A DNA stretch of 64,000 nt from Streptomyces sp. HPF1205 (lineage in GTDB: Bacteria; Actinomycetota; Actinomycetes; Streptomycetales; Streptomycetaceae): contig NZ_JAINVH010000024.1 in the NCBI RefSeq assembly GCF_020400825.1, positions 1 through 64,000 of the forward strand, written 5' to 3'. Positions 40,788 to 51,067 of this stretch are shown one piece after another; position 1 is the stretch's first letter, and each line of letters opens with the position of its first letter. The translations under genes were made by a program, and so were the position numbers. The notes under the pieces are model-generated. The model saw only the letters and a program-made list of their open reading frames with translations, was not told the DNA's origin and searched no databases.

Positions 40788-42467
40788 TCACCGGCGCAGC
40801 CGCGGGAGCAGGTTGCGCAGTCGCTCCTGGACCAGGCCGCCCATGGCGCCGTGCAGCACGTGGCCGACTTCCTCGGGGGCTTCGGAGCCCGCCCATTTGG
40901 CGGCCTGGACCATCTTGGGCGGGGTGACGTAGACGTACCGTTCCTTGGGATCGCCCATCTTGAAGGCCGAGGGCATGTAGTCGGCCTGCTGGAGCACGGC
41001 GAACAGGCGGTCCGCGGCGGTTTTGGGGTCCAGCGCGCCGGTCTCGACCTGCTGGCACAGCTTCACCGCGGTGCCGCACATGTCGTTGAAGCCGTCGCTG
41101 ATGGGGAACGGGGAGCCGGGGTAGCGGGTCTGCTCCAGGTTGCGGAAGACCTCGTCGCGGCCGTGGCCGGCGAACTCGAAGTAGGCGTTCTCCAGGTTCA
41201 GGGCGGCCAGCATGGTGCCCATCGCCCAGGTGCGGAAGACCGCGTTCCACAGGTCGTAGTCGCGGAAGGAGACGAACGAGGTGTAGACGAGGTCGTCGTG
41301 CACGTCGAACAGGCCCTGCTGCAGGTCCTCGACGTACTGGAACCGCTCCATCGCCCAGTCGCCGTCGCGGGAGGCCTCGATCAGCCGCCACGCCAGGGCG
41401 TTGACCACCTCGAAGGAGTTGGTCAGGCCGCGGGAGTAGAGCGGGTCGATGAACCCGGCCGCGTGCGAGGTCAGGCAGAAGCGGTCGCCGATGACCTGCT
41501 TGGAGGAGTACTGCAGCCGGCCGGTGGCCACCCACGGCCGGGCCGCCCTGGCCTCCTTGAACTGCTCGGCCACCGCCGGGAAGCGCCGCAGGAAGGTGTC
41601 GAACTCCTCCTGCGGTCCCATGGCGCCGGCCGGGTGCACCCGCGGGTCGAGCGTGAGGCCCACGCTGCACAGCGGGTTGAGGGAACCCTTGCTGTTGTCG
41701 AAGGGGATCACCCACAGCCAGCCGCCGTCGAAGACGTGGTGCAAGGTGCCGTCGTGCCACCGGCTGGGCTGGCCGTGCCTGCTGCCCGAGTCGGTCTGGT
41801 CGAACGGCTTGACGCCCAGCATGTGCGTGAACACCGAGCGCGAGTGGGTGCGGGCCCGGGTGGGCTCCTCGCGCAGGCTGAGCCGCTCGGCCAGCGGCGA
41901 GCGGAACCCGGAGGCGTCCACGATGTACTCGGCGTGGAACTGCTCGCCGGAGTCGGCGTGCAGCACCACTCCGGTGCCGCCGTCGATGTCGACGTCGGCG
42001 ATCTTCACCCCGGTCCGCGCGTCGGCGCCGTACTTCAGCGCCACGTTGAACATGTAGGCGTCCACGTCCTGGCGGAACAGGTGCGTCTCGGTCTGCAGCG
42101 CGACCGGGAGGACCAGCTGATTGGCCTCGACCGGGTTCTGGGCGAGGCCCGGCCGGTGGTAGACGAACCCGAAGTTCTTCTTCCAGCCGCAGTTGCGGGA
42201 GATGTTGTTGCGGATGTCCTTGTAGGTGGACATGTTCGCGATCTCCGGCACGTCGTAACGCGCCGAGATCAGCCGGACGAGCGCCGAGGTGTACGGGATG
42301 GTCGACTCGCCCACCGCGAACCGCGGATGCAGGCCGGCGTCCACCAGCAGGGTGCGTACGCCGTTGCGGGCGAGCACCGCCGCGAGCATGGACCCGGCGA
42401 TTCCCGCGCCCAGGATCGCCACGTCGTACCGCTGCCCGCCGGCAGGGGCGTCGATGGGGTTGCTCAT
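40788..42467 (-). CDS. FAD-dependent halogenase (PltM/Mpy10-Mpy11 subgroup), canonical motifs
   Basis: The 559-residue enzyme keeps every halogenase hallmark: VAILGAGIAGSMLAAVLA for FAD, FAVGESTIPYTSALV, WLWVIPFDN for WxWxIP and LTSHAAGFIDPLYSRGLT. Of the three paralogues in this operon it is the best candidate for an active phenol halogenase. ATG 42467 begins only 5 nt after the PKS2 stop, with its ribosome site (GGTGAAG) inside the PKS2 coding end, so the two are coupled. The frame stays open far upstream within antisense PKS2 sequence; that part is not coding. Confidence 0.93.
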   Translation of the reverse strand: MSNPIDAPAGGQRYDVAILGAGIAGSMLAAVLARNGVRTLLVDAGLHPRFAVGESTIPYTSALVRLISARYDVPEIANMSTYKDIRNNISRNCGWKKNFGFVYHRPGLAQNPVEANQLVLPVALQTETHLFRQDVDAYMFNVALKYGADARTGVKIADVDIDGGTGVVLHADSGEQFHAEYIVDASGFRSPLAERLSLREEPTRARTHSRSVFTHMLGVKPFDQTDSGSRHGQPSRWHDGTLHHVFDGGWLWVIPFDNSKGSLNPLCSVGLTLDPRVHPAGAMGPQEEFDTFLRRFPAVAEQFKEARAARPWVATGRLQYSSKQVIGDRFCLTSHAAGFIDPLYSRGLTNSFEVVNALAWRLIEASRDGDWAMERFQYVEDLQQGLFDVHDDLVYTSFVSFRDYDLWNAVFRTWAMGTMLAALNLENAYFEFAGHGRDEVFRNLEQTRYPGSPFPISDGFNDMCGTAVKLCQQVETGALDPKTAADRLFAVLQQADYMPSAFKMGDPKERYVYVTPPKMVQAAKWAGSEAPEEVGHVLHGAMGGLVQERLRNLLPRLRR

Positions 42468-42472
42468 AAACT

Positions 42473-45400
42473 TCACCAGCCTTGATCGGCCGCGGTACCG
42501 TCCGCGGAGTGGGCGGGTTCCGTGTCGAGGTGGCGTTCCTCGACGCGGGTGAGAAGGAAGGCGGCCCAGAAGTTGGCGTCGGTGGCGAAGAACTCCGGGC
42601 TCTTGATCTCCACCCCGAGGTCCTTGCGGCAGCGGCTGATCAGCTCCATCACCATCAGCGAGTCCAGGCCGAAGTCCAGCAGGTGGAACGGCCCGTCCAG
42701 GTCGGACACCGGTACCCGCAGCAGTTGGGCGAGCTGCTCGCGGACGTAGGTGTCGAGCAGCGCGAGCCGGTCGCCGGGCGCCGCGGCCAGCAGTTCGCCC
42801 AGGATCGCGGCGGCCTCGCCGCCCGCCGCGCCCTCCGGGGGACTGATCTCGATCCGCCGCAGCACCGGGCGCTCGGCGCGGGCCTCCAGGATCGACTTGT
42901 ACGTCGGCCAGTCGGCCGAACACACGACGTGGTGCGTCTCCTCGCTGTCCAGCAGCGCGCTCATCAGCCGCAGCGACTGGGGCGCCGACAGCGGCCGCAG
43001 TCCCGTGGCGGCCAGGAACGCGGCGATCTCGCCGTCGAACAGGGCCGATTCCAGTTCCCAGGACGACCAGGCGATGGTGAGCGCCGAAAGGCCCCGGGAC
43101 CTGCGGTGGTAGGCCAGGCCGTCGAGGAAGGCGTTGCCGGCCGCGTAACTGGTCAGGTGCTGCGAGCCCCAGGTCGCGGCGATGGAGGACAGGCCCAGGA
43201 AGAAGTCCAGGGGCACGTGTTCGGTCGCCTGGTGCAGTGCCCAGCCGCCGAGCACCTTGGGCCGCCACACCTTGTCGTACTCGGGGCGGGAGACCTCGCG
43301 GACGAATTGCGGGCCCGAGACGCCGGCGGCGTGCACCACGCCGGCCAGCGGGGTGTCGGGGTCGGCGGCGAGCCGGCGCACCAGCGCGGTGACGGCCTCC
43401 TGGTCGGCGACGTCGGCGGCGACGACCTCGACCTCCGTGCCGATGCCCTCCAGTTCGCGCACCACCTGGATCCGCTGCTTGACGCCTTCCTTGAGGCGGG
43501 AGTTGTTCCACTTGCGTCGGTCGGGCAGTTCGGTGCGGCCCAGCAGCACCAGCCGTCCGGCGCCGCGCAGCGCCAGCCAGCGGGCCACCTCCTGGCCGAT
43601 GCCGCCGAAGGCGCCGGTGATCAGGTAGCTGCCGTCGGGGCGGACGGCGACCTCGCGCCGCAGTTCGTCGCCGCCTGGGTGACTGGCGACGATCCGCGCC
43701 GCGAGCCGGGCCCCGCCGCGCAGCGCCTGCTGGTCCTCGGCCTCGGTCCACGCCAGCGCCTCGGCCAGCGCGGCCGGGCCGTCCTCGGCGTCCGGGTCGA
43801 GGTCGATGGCGCCGCCCCAGTGCTGCGGGTGCTCCAGGGCGACGACGCGGCCCAGGCCCCACAGCGGTGTGGCGGCCGGGGTGTGCCGGGCCTGGTCGTC
43901 TCCGGTGGCGACGGCACCGCGGGTGACGAGGGTGAGCTTGACCCGCTCGTCGGCCGGCTCGGCCTGGAGCGCCTGGGCCAGGCCGACCGCGAGGAGTTCG
44001 GCCCGGTCGCGGAAGGCCAGCAGCGCCTCGGCGTCGGTGGCGTCGGGGTCCGGGGCGTCCAGACCGGTCAGCAGCACCACGCGGCCGGGCAGGGCGTCGA
44101 GGGGCGCGCCCTGGGCGGCGTGGGCGTCGGCGGCGGCGCGCGCGGTGCGCTCGCGGCGCCAGCGGCCGAGCAGTTCGGTCAGCGCCTCGCGGTGGAGGGC
44201 GCCGTCGGGCTCGTCGCCCGGCCCGCCGGTGGGGGCCGGTACGACCGTCGCGGACGCGCCTGCCTCGTCCAGGGCCGCCGCGAGCGCCTCGGCCATCCCG
44301 CCCGCGTCGGCGATCAGCAGGACGTCGCTGTCGCGCAGTTCGGCCCGCGGGGGCACGTTCTCGGTGTCGGCCGGCTGCCACTCCATGCGGTAGAGCAGCT
44401 CGTCCGGGTCCCGCCACGGCTCGGGTGCCGGGCCGGGCGGCGGGACCGGGATCTCCACGCCGTCCACCGCGCCGAGCCAGCGGCGGGCCTCGTCGTAGAA
44501 GTCGGCGCGGCCGCGGACCGTGCCGTCCGCGCCGGCCTCGGCGGCGGCCCGCAGGTACCGTACGGCGCCGGGCTCGGGGCAGACCGCGTCGGCGATCGTG
44601 CCCGGGCGGGCGGCGGGCGCGGCCTCGTCGCCGGCCGCGGCCCAGGCCACCGCGGCGACGGCCGTGTCCAGCAGGGCGCCGCGGCTCGGCGCCGCGTCCG
44701 CGAGCCGGAGCAGGGCGGCGCCGGCGCCGCGTTCGGCACCCGCCGCGATCCCGGCGAGCGCGGGCGGCAGGCCGGCCGGCGGCCCGGCGGGCTCCGCGTC
44801 CTGTCCGGGGCCGGCGTCCTCGGCGGCGAACGGCACGGGCCGGCGGACCGCCGCGCCGGGGCGGCGGCGGACCCGGCCGCTCAGGTGCAGCCGCCAGGGC
44901 GCGGCCGAGGCCTCCTCGGCGGGCGAGGTGCTGCGCACCTCGAACGTGGCGGCCGTTCCCTCGTCGGAGAGGGTCAGGTGCACGGTGCGCTCGTCCTCCA
45001 GCCACAGCGGCTCGGCGGCCACCACGTCGCCGGCCCCTGCCCAGGCGCCGCCGAGGCCGTCGGCCGCGGCGGTCAGGGCCGCCTCGACGAGGGCGCCGAC
45101 CGTGATCCGCGGGCGCCCCTCGGTCGACTCGTCCGCCTCCTGGCGCAGGCGGGGATCGGCCAGGTCGAGCTGGTACGCGGGCCGCGCGGAGCGCAGCCTG
45201 CGCCCGAGGCCGGGGACCGCCTCGCCGACGGGGGCGGCCTGCGCGGCGGGGGCGGTGGGGAACCAGTACGACTCGCCCTCCCACACGTAGGTGGGCAGCG
45301 GGACCCGGCGGGCGCCGTCGCCCTCGTGGTAGGCGGCCCAGTCGACCGTGGCGCCGCGCAGGTGCAGCGCGCCCAGGGCGGTGGCGACCGACTGCCGGTC

Positions 45401-48097
45401 GTCCAGGCCGCGGCGCAGCGCGGGGACGAAGCGGCAGGCGGCGTCGTCCAGGCCGCGCGAGCCCAGGCCCGACAGCACCGGCTGCGGCCCGATCTCCAGG
45501 AAGGTGCGGAAGGAGTCGTCGTACAGCGTGCGGATGCCGTCGGCGAAGCGGACCGTGCCGGCGGCGTGCCGTACCCAGTACTCGGCGTCGATCTCGCCGG
45601 GGGACACGGCCTTGCCGGTCACGTTGGAGATCAGCGGGATCCGCGGGGCGCGGTACGTGATCGTCCGGGCGACGGCGCGCAGGTCGTCGAGGGCGGGGTC
45701 CATCAGCGGGGAGTGGAAGGCGTGCGAGACCGTCAGCAGACGGTGCTTGATGCCGTCCTTCTCCAGCGCGGCGGTGATGGCGGCGACGTCGGCGGCGGGG
45801 CCGGAGATCACCGTGTCGGCCGGTCCGTTGACCGCGGCGACGGCGACGGTGGCGCGGTGGCCGGCGATCGCCTCCAGCGCCCTGGCCTCGTCGCAGACGA
45901 CGGTCGCCATGACGCCGCCGTCCGGCAGGGCCTGCATCAGCCGGCCGCGTGCGGCGATCAGCCTGCAGGCGTCCGCCAGGTCCATCACGCCGGCCACCGT
46001 GGCCGCGACGATCTCGCCGACGCTGTGGCCCATCAGGGCGGCGGGTACGACGCCCCAGGACTGCCACAGCCGGGCCAGCGCGTATTCGACGGCGAACAGC
46101 GCGGGCTGGGTGTATCCCGTCCGGTGCAGCGGCGAGGACGGGTCGCCGGGCTCGGCGGGGTCGGACGGCGGCAGGGCGAGCAGGTCGGCGAGGGGGCGGT
46201 CCAGCAGCGGGTCGAGGTGGCCGGCCACTTCCTCGATCGCGGCGGCGTAGGCCGGTTCGGCGCGCAGGAGTTCGCCCATCCGCGGGTACTGCGAGCCCTG
46301 GCCGGTGAACAGCCAGGCGACCTTGCGCTGGGTGTGCAGGGCGAGGTTCGCGGTGACGGTGCGGTCCTCGCGGCGGCCGTCGGCGAAGGCGTCGAGGGCG
46401 TCGGCGAGTTCGGCGGTGCCGGAAGCGGCCACCGCGACACCCGTCGGCAGCCGGGAGCGGCCGACGTGCGAGGTCAGGCAGACGTCGGCGAGCGACAGGG
46501 CCGGGTCCTCGCGCAGGGCGGCGGCGTAGCGGCGGGCCAGCGCGTTCAGGGCGGTCGTGCTGCGGGCCGAGAGGGTCAGGACGTGCGTCCCGCGGGCGGC
46601 GCCGGCCGCGGGCCCGCGGGTCGCCCCGCCGGCGGACGCGGCGCGGGGCGGCGGCTGCGAGACGATCGCGTGCGCGTTGGTGCCTGAGGCGCCGAAGCTG
46701 CTGATGGCGCCGATCCTGGCGGGCTTGTCCGCGGGCCAGGGGCGGCGGTCGGTGACGACCTCGATGTCCAGCGCGTCCCAGTCCACGTTGGGGTTGGGCG
46801 CGGTCATGTGCAGGTGCGGGGGGATCTCCTCGTGCTGCAGCGACAGGACCAGTTTGAGCAGCCCGGCCACGCCGGCCGCGGGCTCCAGGTGGCCGATGTT
46901 GGTCTTCACCGAGCCGATCAGCAGCGGGCTGCCGCCGGCGTGGTGCCTGCCCACCACCTGCTGCAGGGCGCGCAGTTCGATCGGGTCGCCGAGCGCGGTG
47001 CCGGTGCCGTGCGCCTCGACGTAGCCGACCTCGGCCGGGTCCGTGCCGGCCTGTTCCAGGGCCGCGCGGATCACCGCCTGCTGGGCCGCCGGGTTGGGCA
47101 CCGAGATGCCGCTGGAGCGGCCGTCGTGGTTGACGGCGGTGCCGCGGACCACGGCCAGGATGTTGTCGCCGGCCTCAAGGGCGTCCGACAGCCGCTTGAG
47201 CACCACGACACCGGCGCCCTCCCCGCGGGCGTACCCGTCGGCGCCCGCGTCGAAGGTCTTGCAGCGCCCGTCGGGTGACAGCGCGCGGAACTTGCTGAGC
47301 AGCACGAAGCTGTACGGGGTCAGCATCAGGTTGACGCCGCCGGCCAGTGCCATGTCGCACTCCCCCAGGCGCAGCGCCTGGCACGCGTCGTGCAGGGCGA
47401 CCAGCGAGGAGGAGCAGGTGGTGTCGACGACCTTGCTCGGGCCCATCAGGCCGAAGGTGTAGGACACCCGGCCGGCGACGAACGACGGTTCGCCGATGAG
47501 CTGGTAGCCGTCCACGTCGCGGATGTCGCCGTACTCCTGGCGGGCGCGGACGTAGTCGGTGGTGGACACCCCGATGAACACGCCGGTCCTGCTGCCTTCG
47601 AGGCTGTCGGGCGCGTATCCGGCGCGCTCCAGTGCCTCCCACACGACCTGGAGCGTCATGCGCTGCTGGGGGTCCATGCCGACCGCCTCGCGCGGCGAGA
47701 TGTTGAACACGCCCGGCTCGAACCGGTCGACCTCGTCGAGGAATCCGCCGCGGATCACGTACGCCTTGCCGGGCGCCTCGGGGTCCGGGTCGTAGAGCTT
47801 CGCGGCGTCGGCGCGGGAGGCGGGGAACTCGCCGGTGGCGTCCACGCCGTCGCGCAGCAGCTCCCAGAAGCCCTCCGGGTCGGTGACGCCGCCGGGCATC
47901 CGGCAGCCCAGGCCGATCACGGCGATCGGTTCCGCGGCGCGTCGTGCGGCGCCGGCCGCCGCCGCGGCGTTCAACTGCTCGATCCGCCGGAGCGCCTCGA
48001 CCAGCAGCCTCCGGTCGCTGCCCGCGCCGCCGCCGGGCCCGGCCTCCGGTGCGGCCGGACGCCCCGGGCTCTGCGCGGGACCACTGTCGCGTGCCAT
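42473..48097 (-). CDS. Type I polyketide synthase PKS2: KS-AT-DH*-KR-ACP
   Basis: This single-module PKS of about 1874 residues begins with a helical docking segment ([17 protein letters not shown]). KS has Cys227 ([11 protein letters not shown]), EAHGTGT and [12 protein letters not shown] has GHSVGE near residue 691 and HAFHSP, both typical of malonyl-CoA. A DH-sized region lacks the HxxxGxxxxP motif. The KR is intact: [14 protein letters not shown] near 1496, the Lys helix [13 protein letters not shown], and SYAAGNAF with Tyr near 1650. ACP has GLDSLMV (Ser near 1812). There is no thioesterase domain. It should do the third extension and reduce the C5 ketone, as PltC is thought to do. ATG 48097 follows GGAGG 10 nt upstream. 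Confidence 0.95.
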   Translation of the reverse strand: MARDSGPAQSPGRPAAPEAGPGGGAGSDRRLLVEALRRIEQLNAAAAAGAARRAAEPIAVIGLGCRMPGGVTDPEGFWELLRDGVDATGEFPASRADAAKLYDPDPEAPGKAYVIRGGFLDEVDRFEPGVFNISPREAVGMDPQQRMTLQVVWEALERAGYAPDSLEGSRTGVFIGVSTTDYVRARQEYGDIRDVDGYQLIGEPSFVAGRVSYTFGLMGPSKVVDTTCSSSLVALHDACQALRLGECDMALAGGVNLMLTPYSFVLLSKFRALSPDGRCKTFDAGADGYARGEGAGVVVLKRLSDALEAGDNILAVVRGTAVNHDGRSSGISVPNPAAQQAVIRAALEQAGTDPAEVGYVEAHGTGTALGDPIELRALQQVVGRHHAGGSPLLIGSVKTNIGHLEPAAGVAGLLKLVLSLQHEEIPPHLHMTAPNPNVDWDALDIEVVTDRRPWPADKPARIGAISSFGASGTNAHAIVSQPPPRAASAGGATRGPAAGAARGTHVLTLSARSTTALNALARRYAAALREDPALSLADVCLTSHVGRSRLPTGVAVAASGTAELADALDAFADGRREDRTVTANLALHTQRKVAWLFTGQGSQYPRMGELLRAEPAYAAAIEEVAGHLDPLLDRPLADLLALPPSDPAEPGDPSSPLHRTGYTQPALFAVEYALARLWQSWGVVPAALMGHSVGEIVAATVAGVMDLADACRLIAARGRLMQALPDGGVMATVVCDEARALEAIAGHRATVAVAAVNGPADTVISGPAADVAAITAALEKDGIKHRLLTVSHAFHSPLMDPALDDLRAVARTITYRAPRIPLISNVTGKAVSPGEIDAEYWVRHAAGTVRFADGIRTLYDDSFRTFLEIGPQPVLSGLGSRGLDDAACRFVPALRRGLDDRQSVATALGALHLRGATVDWAAYHEGDGARRVPLPTYVWEGESYWFPTAPAAQAAPVGEAVPGLGRRLRSARPAYQLDLADPRLRQEADESTEGRPRITVGALVEAALTAAADGLGGAWAGAGDVVAAEPLWLEDERTVHLTLSDEGTAATFEVRSTSPAEEASAAPWRLHLSGRVRRRPGAAVRRPVPFAAEDAGPGQDAEPAGPPAGLPPALAGIAAGAERGAGAALLRLADAAPSRGALLDTAVAAVAWAAAGDEAAPAARPGTIADAVCPEPGAVRYLRAAAEAGADGTVRGRADFYDEARRWLGAVDGVEIPVPPPGPAPEPWRDPDELLYRMEWQPADTENVPPRAELRDSDVLLIADAGGMAEALAAALDEAGASATVVPAPTGGPGDEPDGALHREALTELLGRWRRERTARAAADAHAAQGAPLDALPGRVVLLTGLDAPDPDATDAEALLAFRDRAELLAVGLAQALQAEPADERVKLTLVTRGAVATGDDQARHTPAATPLWGLGRVVALEHPQHWGGAIDLDPDAEDGPAALAEALAWTEAEDQQALRGGARLAARIVASHPGGDELRREVAVRPDGSYLITGAFGGIGQEVARWLALRGAGRLVLLGRTELPDRRKWNNSRLKEGVKQRIQVVRELEGIGTEVEVVAADVADQEAVTALVRRLAADPDTPLAGVVHAAGVSGPQFVREVSRPEYDKVWRPKVLGGWALHQATEHVPLDFFLGLSSIAATWGSQHLTSYAAGNAFLDGLAYHRRSRGLSALTIAWSSWELESALFDGEIAAFLAATGLRPLSAPQSLRLMSALLDSEETHHVVCSADWPTYKSILEARAERPVLRRIEISPPEGAAGGEAAAILGELLAAAPGDRLALLDTYVREQLAQLLRVPVSDLDGPFHLLDFGLDSLMVMELISRCRKDLGVEIKSPEFFATDANFWAAFLLTRVEERHLDTEPAHSADGTAADQGW

Positions 48098-48139
48098 GAA
48101 CTCTGGACCTCCAGGAAGACGGAACCCACAGTTGACGAC

Positions 48140-48187
48140 TTCAACACTTGATGAACGATGCTCGACGATGCACGAGTGCCGTGTCAA
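48140..48187 (-). promoter_or_regulatory. PKS2 promoter region with operator (site E)
   Basis: On plus, 48140-48155 reads TTCAACACTTGATGAA, 14 of 16 bases matching the ideal palindrome TTCAACACGTGTTGAA. On the minus strand TTGACA (48187-48182), an 18-nt spacer and a weak -10 GAGCAT (48163-48158) lie just upstream, so the operator would cover the start of transcription of the PKS2-halogenase operon. Confidence 0.65.
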
Positions 48188-48249
48188 CGGAGTTTCGGGG
48201 AAAGCGGAAGCGGATTCGGCCACCGGCCCGGGGGCGGGGCATGCCACAG

Positions 48250-48286
48250 GCCTCCGCGTCCGGTGGGGGGGCCGGGACGCGGAGGC
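48250..48286 (-). terminator. Hairpin between P450 and PKS2
   Basis: GCCTCCGCGTCCGG pairs with CCGGGACGCGGAGGC (one extra G). It lies downstream of the P450 gene and upstream of the PKS2 promoter, separating the two transcripts. Confidence 0.7.
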
Positions 48287-48428
48287 ACTGCGGGGTGTGC
48301 GGTTGGTACGGGGCGGCCGGACGGGCCGGCCGGGAAGGGAGTGAGCGGGGACGCGGGGACGGGGAGGACGACGGGGGACGGGCGGGTACGCCGGGGAACG
48401 GGCGCGAACCGGCACGCGGGGGCGCACG

Positions 48429-48557
48429 CTCAGCACCCGGGTCCCGGGCGGGCGAGGACCCTCGCTCAGCACCCGGCTCCGGGACAGGCGGGCCCTCGGC
48501 GCCCAAGTCCCGGGCGGGCGGACCTCAGCGCCCGGCTTCCGGGCGGGCGGCCCTCAG
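48429..48557. repeat. Imperfect tandem repeats downstream of P450 gene
   Basis: About four copies of a 30-36 bp GC-rich unit (CTCAGCACCCGGSTCCGGG followed by CGGGCGG) run from the P450 stop into the intergenic space. The last copy reaches the stop codon itself. Confidence 0.65.
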
Positions 48558-49840
48558 CGCAGGAAGACCGGCATCGCGTCCAGGCCGCGGAACGGCGTGC
48601 GCAGCTCCCAGTTGAGCTCCTGCTCCGGCACGGCAAGCCGCAGCGCGGGGAAGGCCTGGAGGACGGCGAGGGTCGCCACGCCCACCGCCTTCAGCGCCAG
48701 CCGGGAGCCGACGCAGTAGTGCACGCCGGAGCCGAAGGCGATGTGGTCGGCGGCGTTCTCCCGCTCGAAGTCCAGCACATCGGGGTCGGGGAACTTGCGC
48801 GGATCGCGGTTCGCGGCCGACGGGCACAGGATGACCAGCGAGCCCTTGGGGATGAGGCCGCCGCCGACCTCGATGTCCTGGGTGGCGTACCGGTTGGAGC
48901 CGGGCTGCTGGGGGCCGTCGAAGCGGAAGATCTCGTCCATGGCCGCCGGCATCACGGCCGGGTCGGCGAGCAGTTCGCTCTTCTTCTCGGGGTACTTCAG
49001 CAGCCAGTACACGCAGTTGCCGATCATGCTCTGGATGCCGAAGTAGCCGGCCAGCATGACCTGGATGGCGGCGGCGAGGAGTTCGACCTCCTCCATCCGG
49101 CCTTCTTCCTCGGCGACCTCGACGAGCGTGGTGAGCAGGTCCTCGGCCGGCCGACGGCGCTTCATCTCGATCTGCTCGGCCAGCAGTTCCTTGATGAGGT
49201 CCAGGCCCTTCTGGGCGGCCTCCACGTCCTTGCCGCCGGTCAGTTCGTCCATGCCGAAGGTGAAGTCGTCATGCTTGTCGGCGGACACGCCCAGCAGTTG
49301 GGACTGCACCTTCACCGGGTACGGCTTGGCGTAGTCCAGTACCAGGTCCACCCGGTCCTTGCCGGCGAAGCCCGCTATCAGCTCGTCGGCGATGCGCTTC
49401 ATGTGCGGTTCCATGGCGTTGATCCGCTTGGCCGCGAAGGAGGGCACCACCAGCTTGCGCAACCGGGTGTGGTTCGGCGGGTCCTGGTTGATCATCATGT
49501 GGCCGGAGACCTCGTCGCGCCGCAGCACCAGGCCGCCGACCGGCGGGGCCGCCATCGAGCCGGCCCCGCGGGGCTTGGGCGCCTCGTCCAGGCTGCTGCT
49601 CAGCCGCAGGTCGCCGTAGCACGCCTTGACGTCGTCGTAACGGGTGATGATGAACGCCTCGGAGCCGTCCCTGAGCGTGATCGGCCGGACGGGTCCCGCC
49701 TCCTGGATCTCCTTGTAGACGTCGTACGGCATGTTGCCGAACTCGTCGCCCAAGTGGACCGGGCAGCCGGCGGCCGCGGCCGCCTCGGCCACGCTCATCG
49801 GCTCCTCGTCCGTACCCACCGACACGCCTTCAGCAGACAT
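48554..49840 (-). CDS. Cytochrome P450 with atypical I-helix
   Basis: The 428-residue soluble bacterial P450 has the heme-Cys loop FGSGVHYCVGSRLAL and the ExxR motif (DEIFRFDG). In the I-helix, where most family members read AGxETT, this one reads LAGYFGIQSM: both the acid and the Thr that deliver protons for O2 activation are missing. Such changes occur in P450s with unusual chemistry, for example peroxide-driven or coupling reactions. It may hydroxylate or couple aryl-pyrroles. ATG 49840 follows GGAGG. Its promoter appears to lie about 205 bp upstream, leaving a long leader. Confidence 0.94.
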   Translation of the reverse strand: MSAEGVSVGTDEEPMSVAEAAAAAGCPVHLGDEFGNMPYDVYKEIQEAGPVRPITLRDGSEAFIITRYDDVKACYGDLRLSSSLDEAPKPRGAGSMAAPPVGGLVLRRDEVSGHMMINQDPPNHTRLRKLVVPSFAAKRINAMEPHMKRIADELIAGFAGKDRVDLVLDYAKPYPVKVQSQLLGVSADKHDDFTFGMDELTGGKDVEAAQKGLDLIKELLAEQIEMKRRRPAEDLLTTLVEVAEEEGRMEEVELLAAAIQVMLAGYFGIQSMIGNCVYWLLKYPEKKSELLADPAVMPAAMDEIFRFDGPQQPGSNRYATQDIEVGGGLIPKGSLVILCPSAANRDPRKFPDPDVLDFERENAADHIAFGSGVHYCVGSRLALKAVGVATLAVLQAFPALRLAVPEQELNWELRTPFRGLDAMPVFLR

Positions 49841-50044
49841 TCAGACCTCCAGTCGATCGGCCGCTTCCGGGACCCCGACACGGCACGCGCGGACCTCAGC
49901 GGACCCGACAAGACAGACAGACAGTCAACAAGCCACTAGGAAACAGACACTCGCAGCACACGAGTCGAACGGGAGCGGCGGCCGGGGCGCGGCCGGTGGC
50001 GCGGCCTCAGAAACCAGCCCACTGACTATTCTTCACTTGATGAC

Positions 50045-50087
50045 TTCACTACCCGTTGAAGAATACGCGACTGCGCTCGACTGTCAA
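50045..50087 (-). promoter_or_regulatory. P450 promoter with operator (site B)
   Basis: On the minus strand TTGACA (50087-50082), a 16-nt spacer and TATTCT (50065-50060) form a good promoter. The element at 50045-50060 (TTCACTACCCGTTGAA on plus) starts at the last T of the -10, exactly as at site A. The leader from here to the P450 start holds no other feature except a short ACAG repeat. Confidence 0.7.
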
Positions 50088-50134
50088 CGGACTTGGGGGT
50101 CCTGCCGCGGGCGGGAGCGGGGCGGGCGAAGAAC

Positions 50135-50164
50135 GGCGGGGCCGCCCGACCGGCCGGCCCCGCC
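50135..50164 (-). terminator. Hairpin downstream of DinB-like gene (distal)
   Basis: GGCGGGGCCG and its complement CGGCCCCGCC are separated by a 10-nt loop. With the hairpin at 50183-50212 it makes a tandem terminator before the P450 promoter. Confidence 0.6.
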
Positions 50165-50182
50165 ACGAGAATTGAAGGCCAC

Positions 50183-50212
50183 GCGCCCGCGCCCTTCGCG
50201 GGGCGCGGGCGC
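50183..50212 (-). terminator. 12-bp stem hairpin just after DinB-like gene
   Basis: GCGCCCGCGCCC, a TTCGCG loop and the perfect complement begin 11 nt past the stop codon. Confidence 0.8.
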
Positions 50213-50222
50213 CGATGGCCCG

Positions 50223-50780
50223 TCAGGCGACCTTGCGGCCCGCGAACGCGGCCAGCCGGTCGGCCGGCGAGGCACCCTCGGGAGCGGTCTGCTCGGCCCC
50301 GAAGGGCAGGCCCGCGCGGTCACCGGGGAGCATCATCCGCAGCTGTGCCTCCGCGGCCTCGACCACCGGCTCGGTCAGCTCGATCGTCTGCCCCGTCGAG
50401 TCGGCCAGGTCCCAGCCGTGCACGCTCATCTCGATGACCCGCGTGGTCACCAGGCGCGGCGCCGGACGCTCGCCCATCGGGGTCTGGAACACCTTGTCCA
50501 TCACGCCGTCGGCGGCGAACGCCTCCTTCAGCCCGGCCAGCGAGTCGCGGAACGCCTGCACGGGGTCGTCGCCCAGCACGTCCCCGCCGGCCGGCGCGCC
50601 GCCGCCGGAGACCATGGCGGTGAACATCAGGTTCCCCGACACGACGTGGGCGATCAGCTCCCGCACGGTCCATCCGTCGCACGATGAGGCCTCGGCCAGC
50701 CGGCCGGGCTCCACTCCTCGCAGGACAGCCTCGAAAGCGGCTCCTGCGTCATCAAGCAATCCAAGATTGTTAGCCGTCAC
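50223..50780 (-). CDS. TIGR03086-type mycothiol-dependent metalloenzyme family (DinB fold)
   Basis: The protein of about 185 residues belongs to the actinobacterial DinB-like/maleylpyruvate isomerase N-terminal family. CDGWTVRELIAHVVSGN and VIEMSVHGWDLADSTG carry the histidines expected to bind metal. Members use or act on mycothiol adducts, so a role in detoxifying reactive chlorinated intermediates is possible, but many have no known substrate. The start is uncertain: GTG 50780 fits the family length but lacks a ribosome site. Two operator-like elements (F and A) lie upstream, which ties it to the cluster. Confidence 0.85.
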   Translation of the reverse strand: MTANNLGLLDDAGAAFEAVLRGVEPGRLAEASSCDGWTVRELIAHVVSGNLMFTAMVSGGGAPAGGDVLGDDPVQAFRDSLAGLKEAFAADGVMDKVFQTPMGERPAPRLVTTRVIEMSVHGWDLADSTGQTIELTEPVVEAAEAQLRMMLPGDRAGLPFGAEQTAPEGASPADRLAAFAGRKVA

Positions 50781-50917
50781 AGGATCGGAATCTACCACCC
50801 GTGCAACACCCCAGCAACACTTGCCGATTGGTGCGCGGCGCCGCCGGCACGCCACCGCCCGGGGGGCGTCGGGCCGCGCGACCGGCCGCACACGAGAAGC
50901 CCGGAATCCTGGATGCG

Positions 50918-50933
50918 TTCAACATGCGATGAA
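50918..50933. promoter_or_regulatory. Operator-like element between promoter A and DinB-like gene (site F)
   Basis: TTCAACATGCGATGAA matches the ideal palindrome at 12 of 16 bases. It has no promoter boxes of its own and lies about 140 bp downstream of promoter A, so it could be an auxiliary site. CGATGAGC recurs 3 bp further on. Confidence 0.55.
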
Positions 50934-51067
50934 CTGCGATGAGCAACGTACTCGCGGCGCGCGGAGGCCGGGCGGGGTCCGCGCGCCGCAGGTCGCCATC
51001 GGCCGGACGGCGGGGTCGGAACCGACTCGAGCATCGACGGGGGAATCGGCCCTCACCACACGATGAC

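Noticed and set aside
40702-41760. Apparent N-terminal extension of the second halogenase
   Set aside because: This part is another frame of the preceding halogenase gene and lacks domain features. GTG 40701 has a strong ribosome site and gives the correct family N-terminus.
42468-46067. Apparent 5' extension of the halogenase gene into a 1759-codon frame
   Set aside because: The extra 1200 codons are an alternative frame of PKS2 coding DNA on the same strand. The halogenase starts at ATG 42467, 5 nt after the PKS2 stop.
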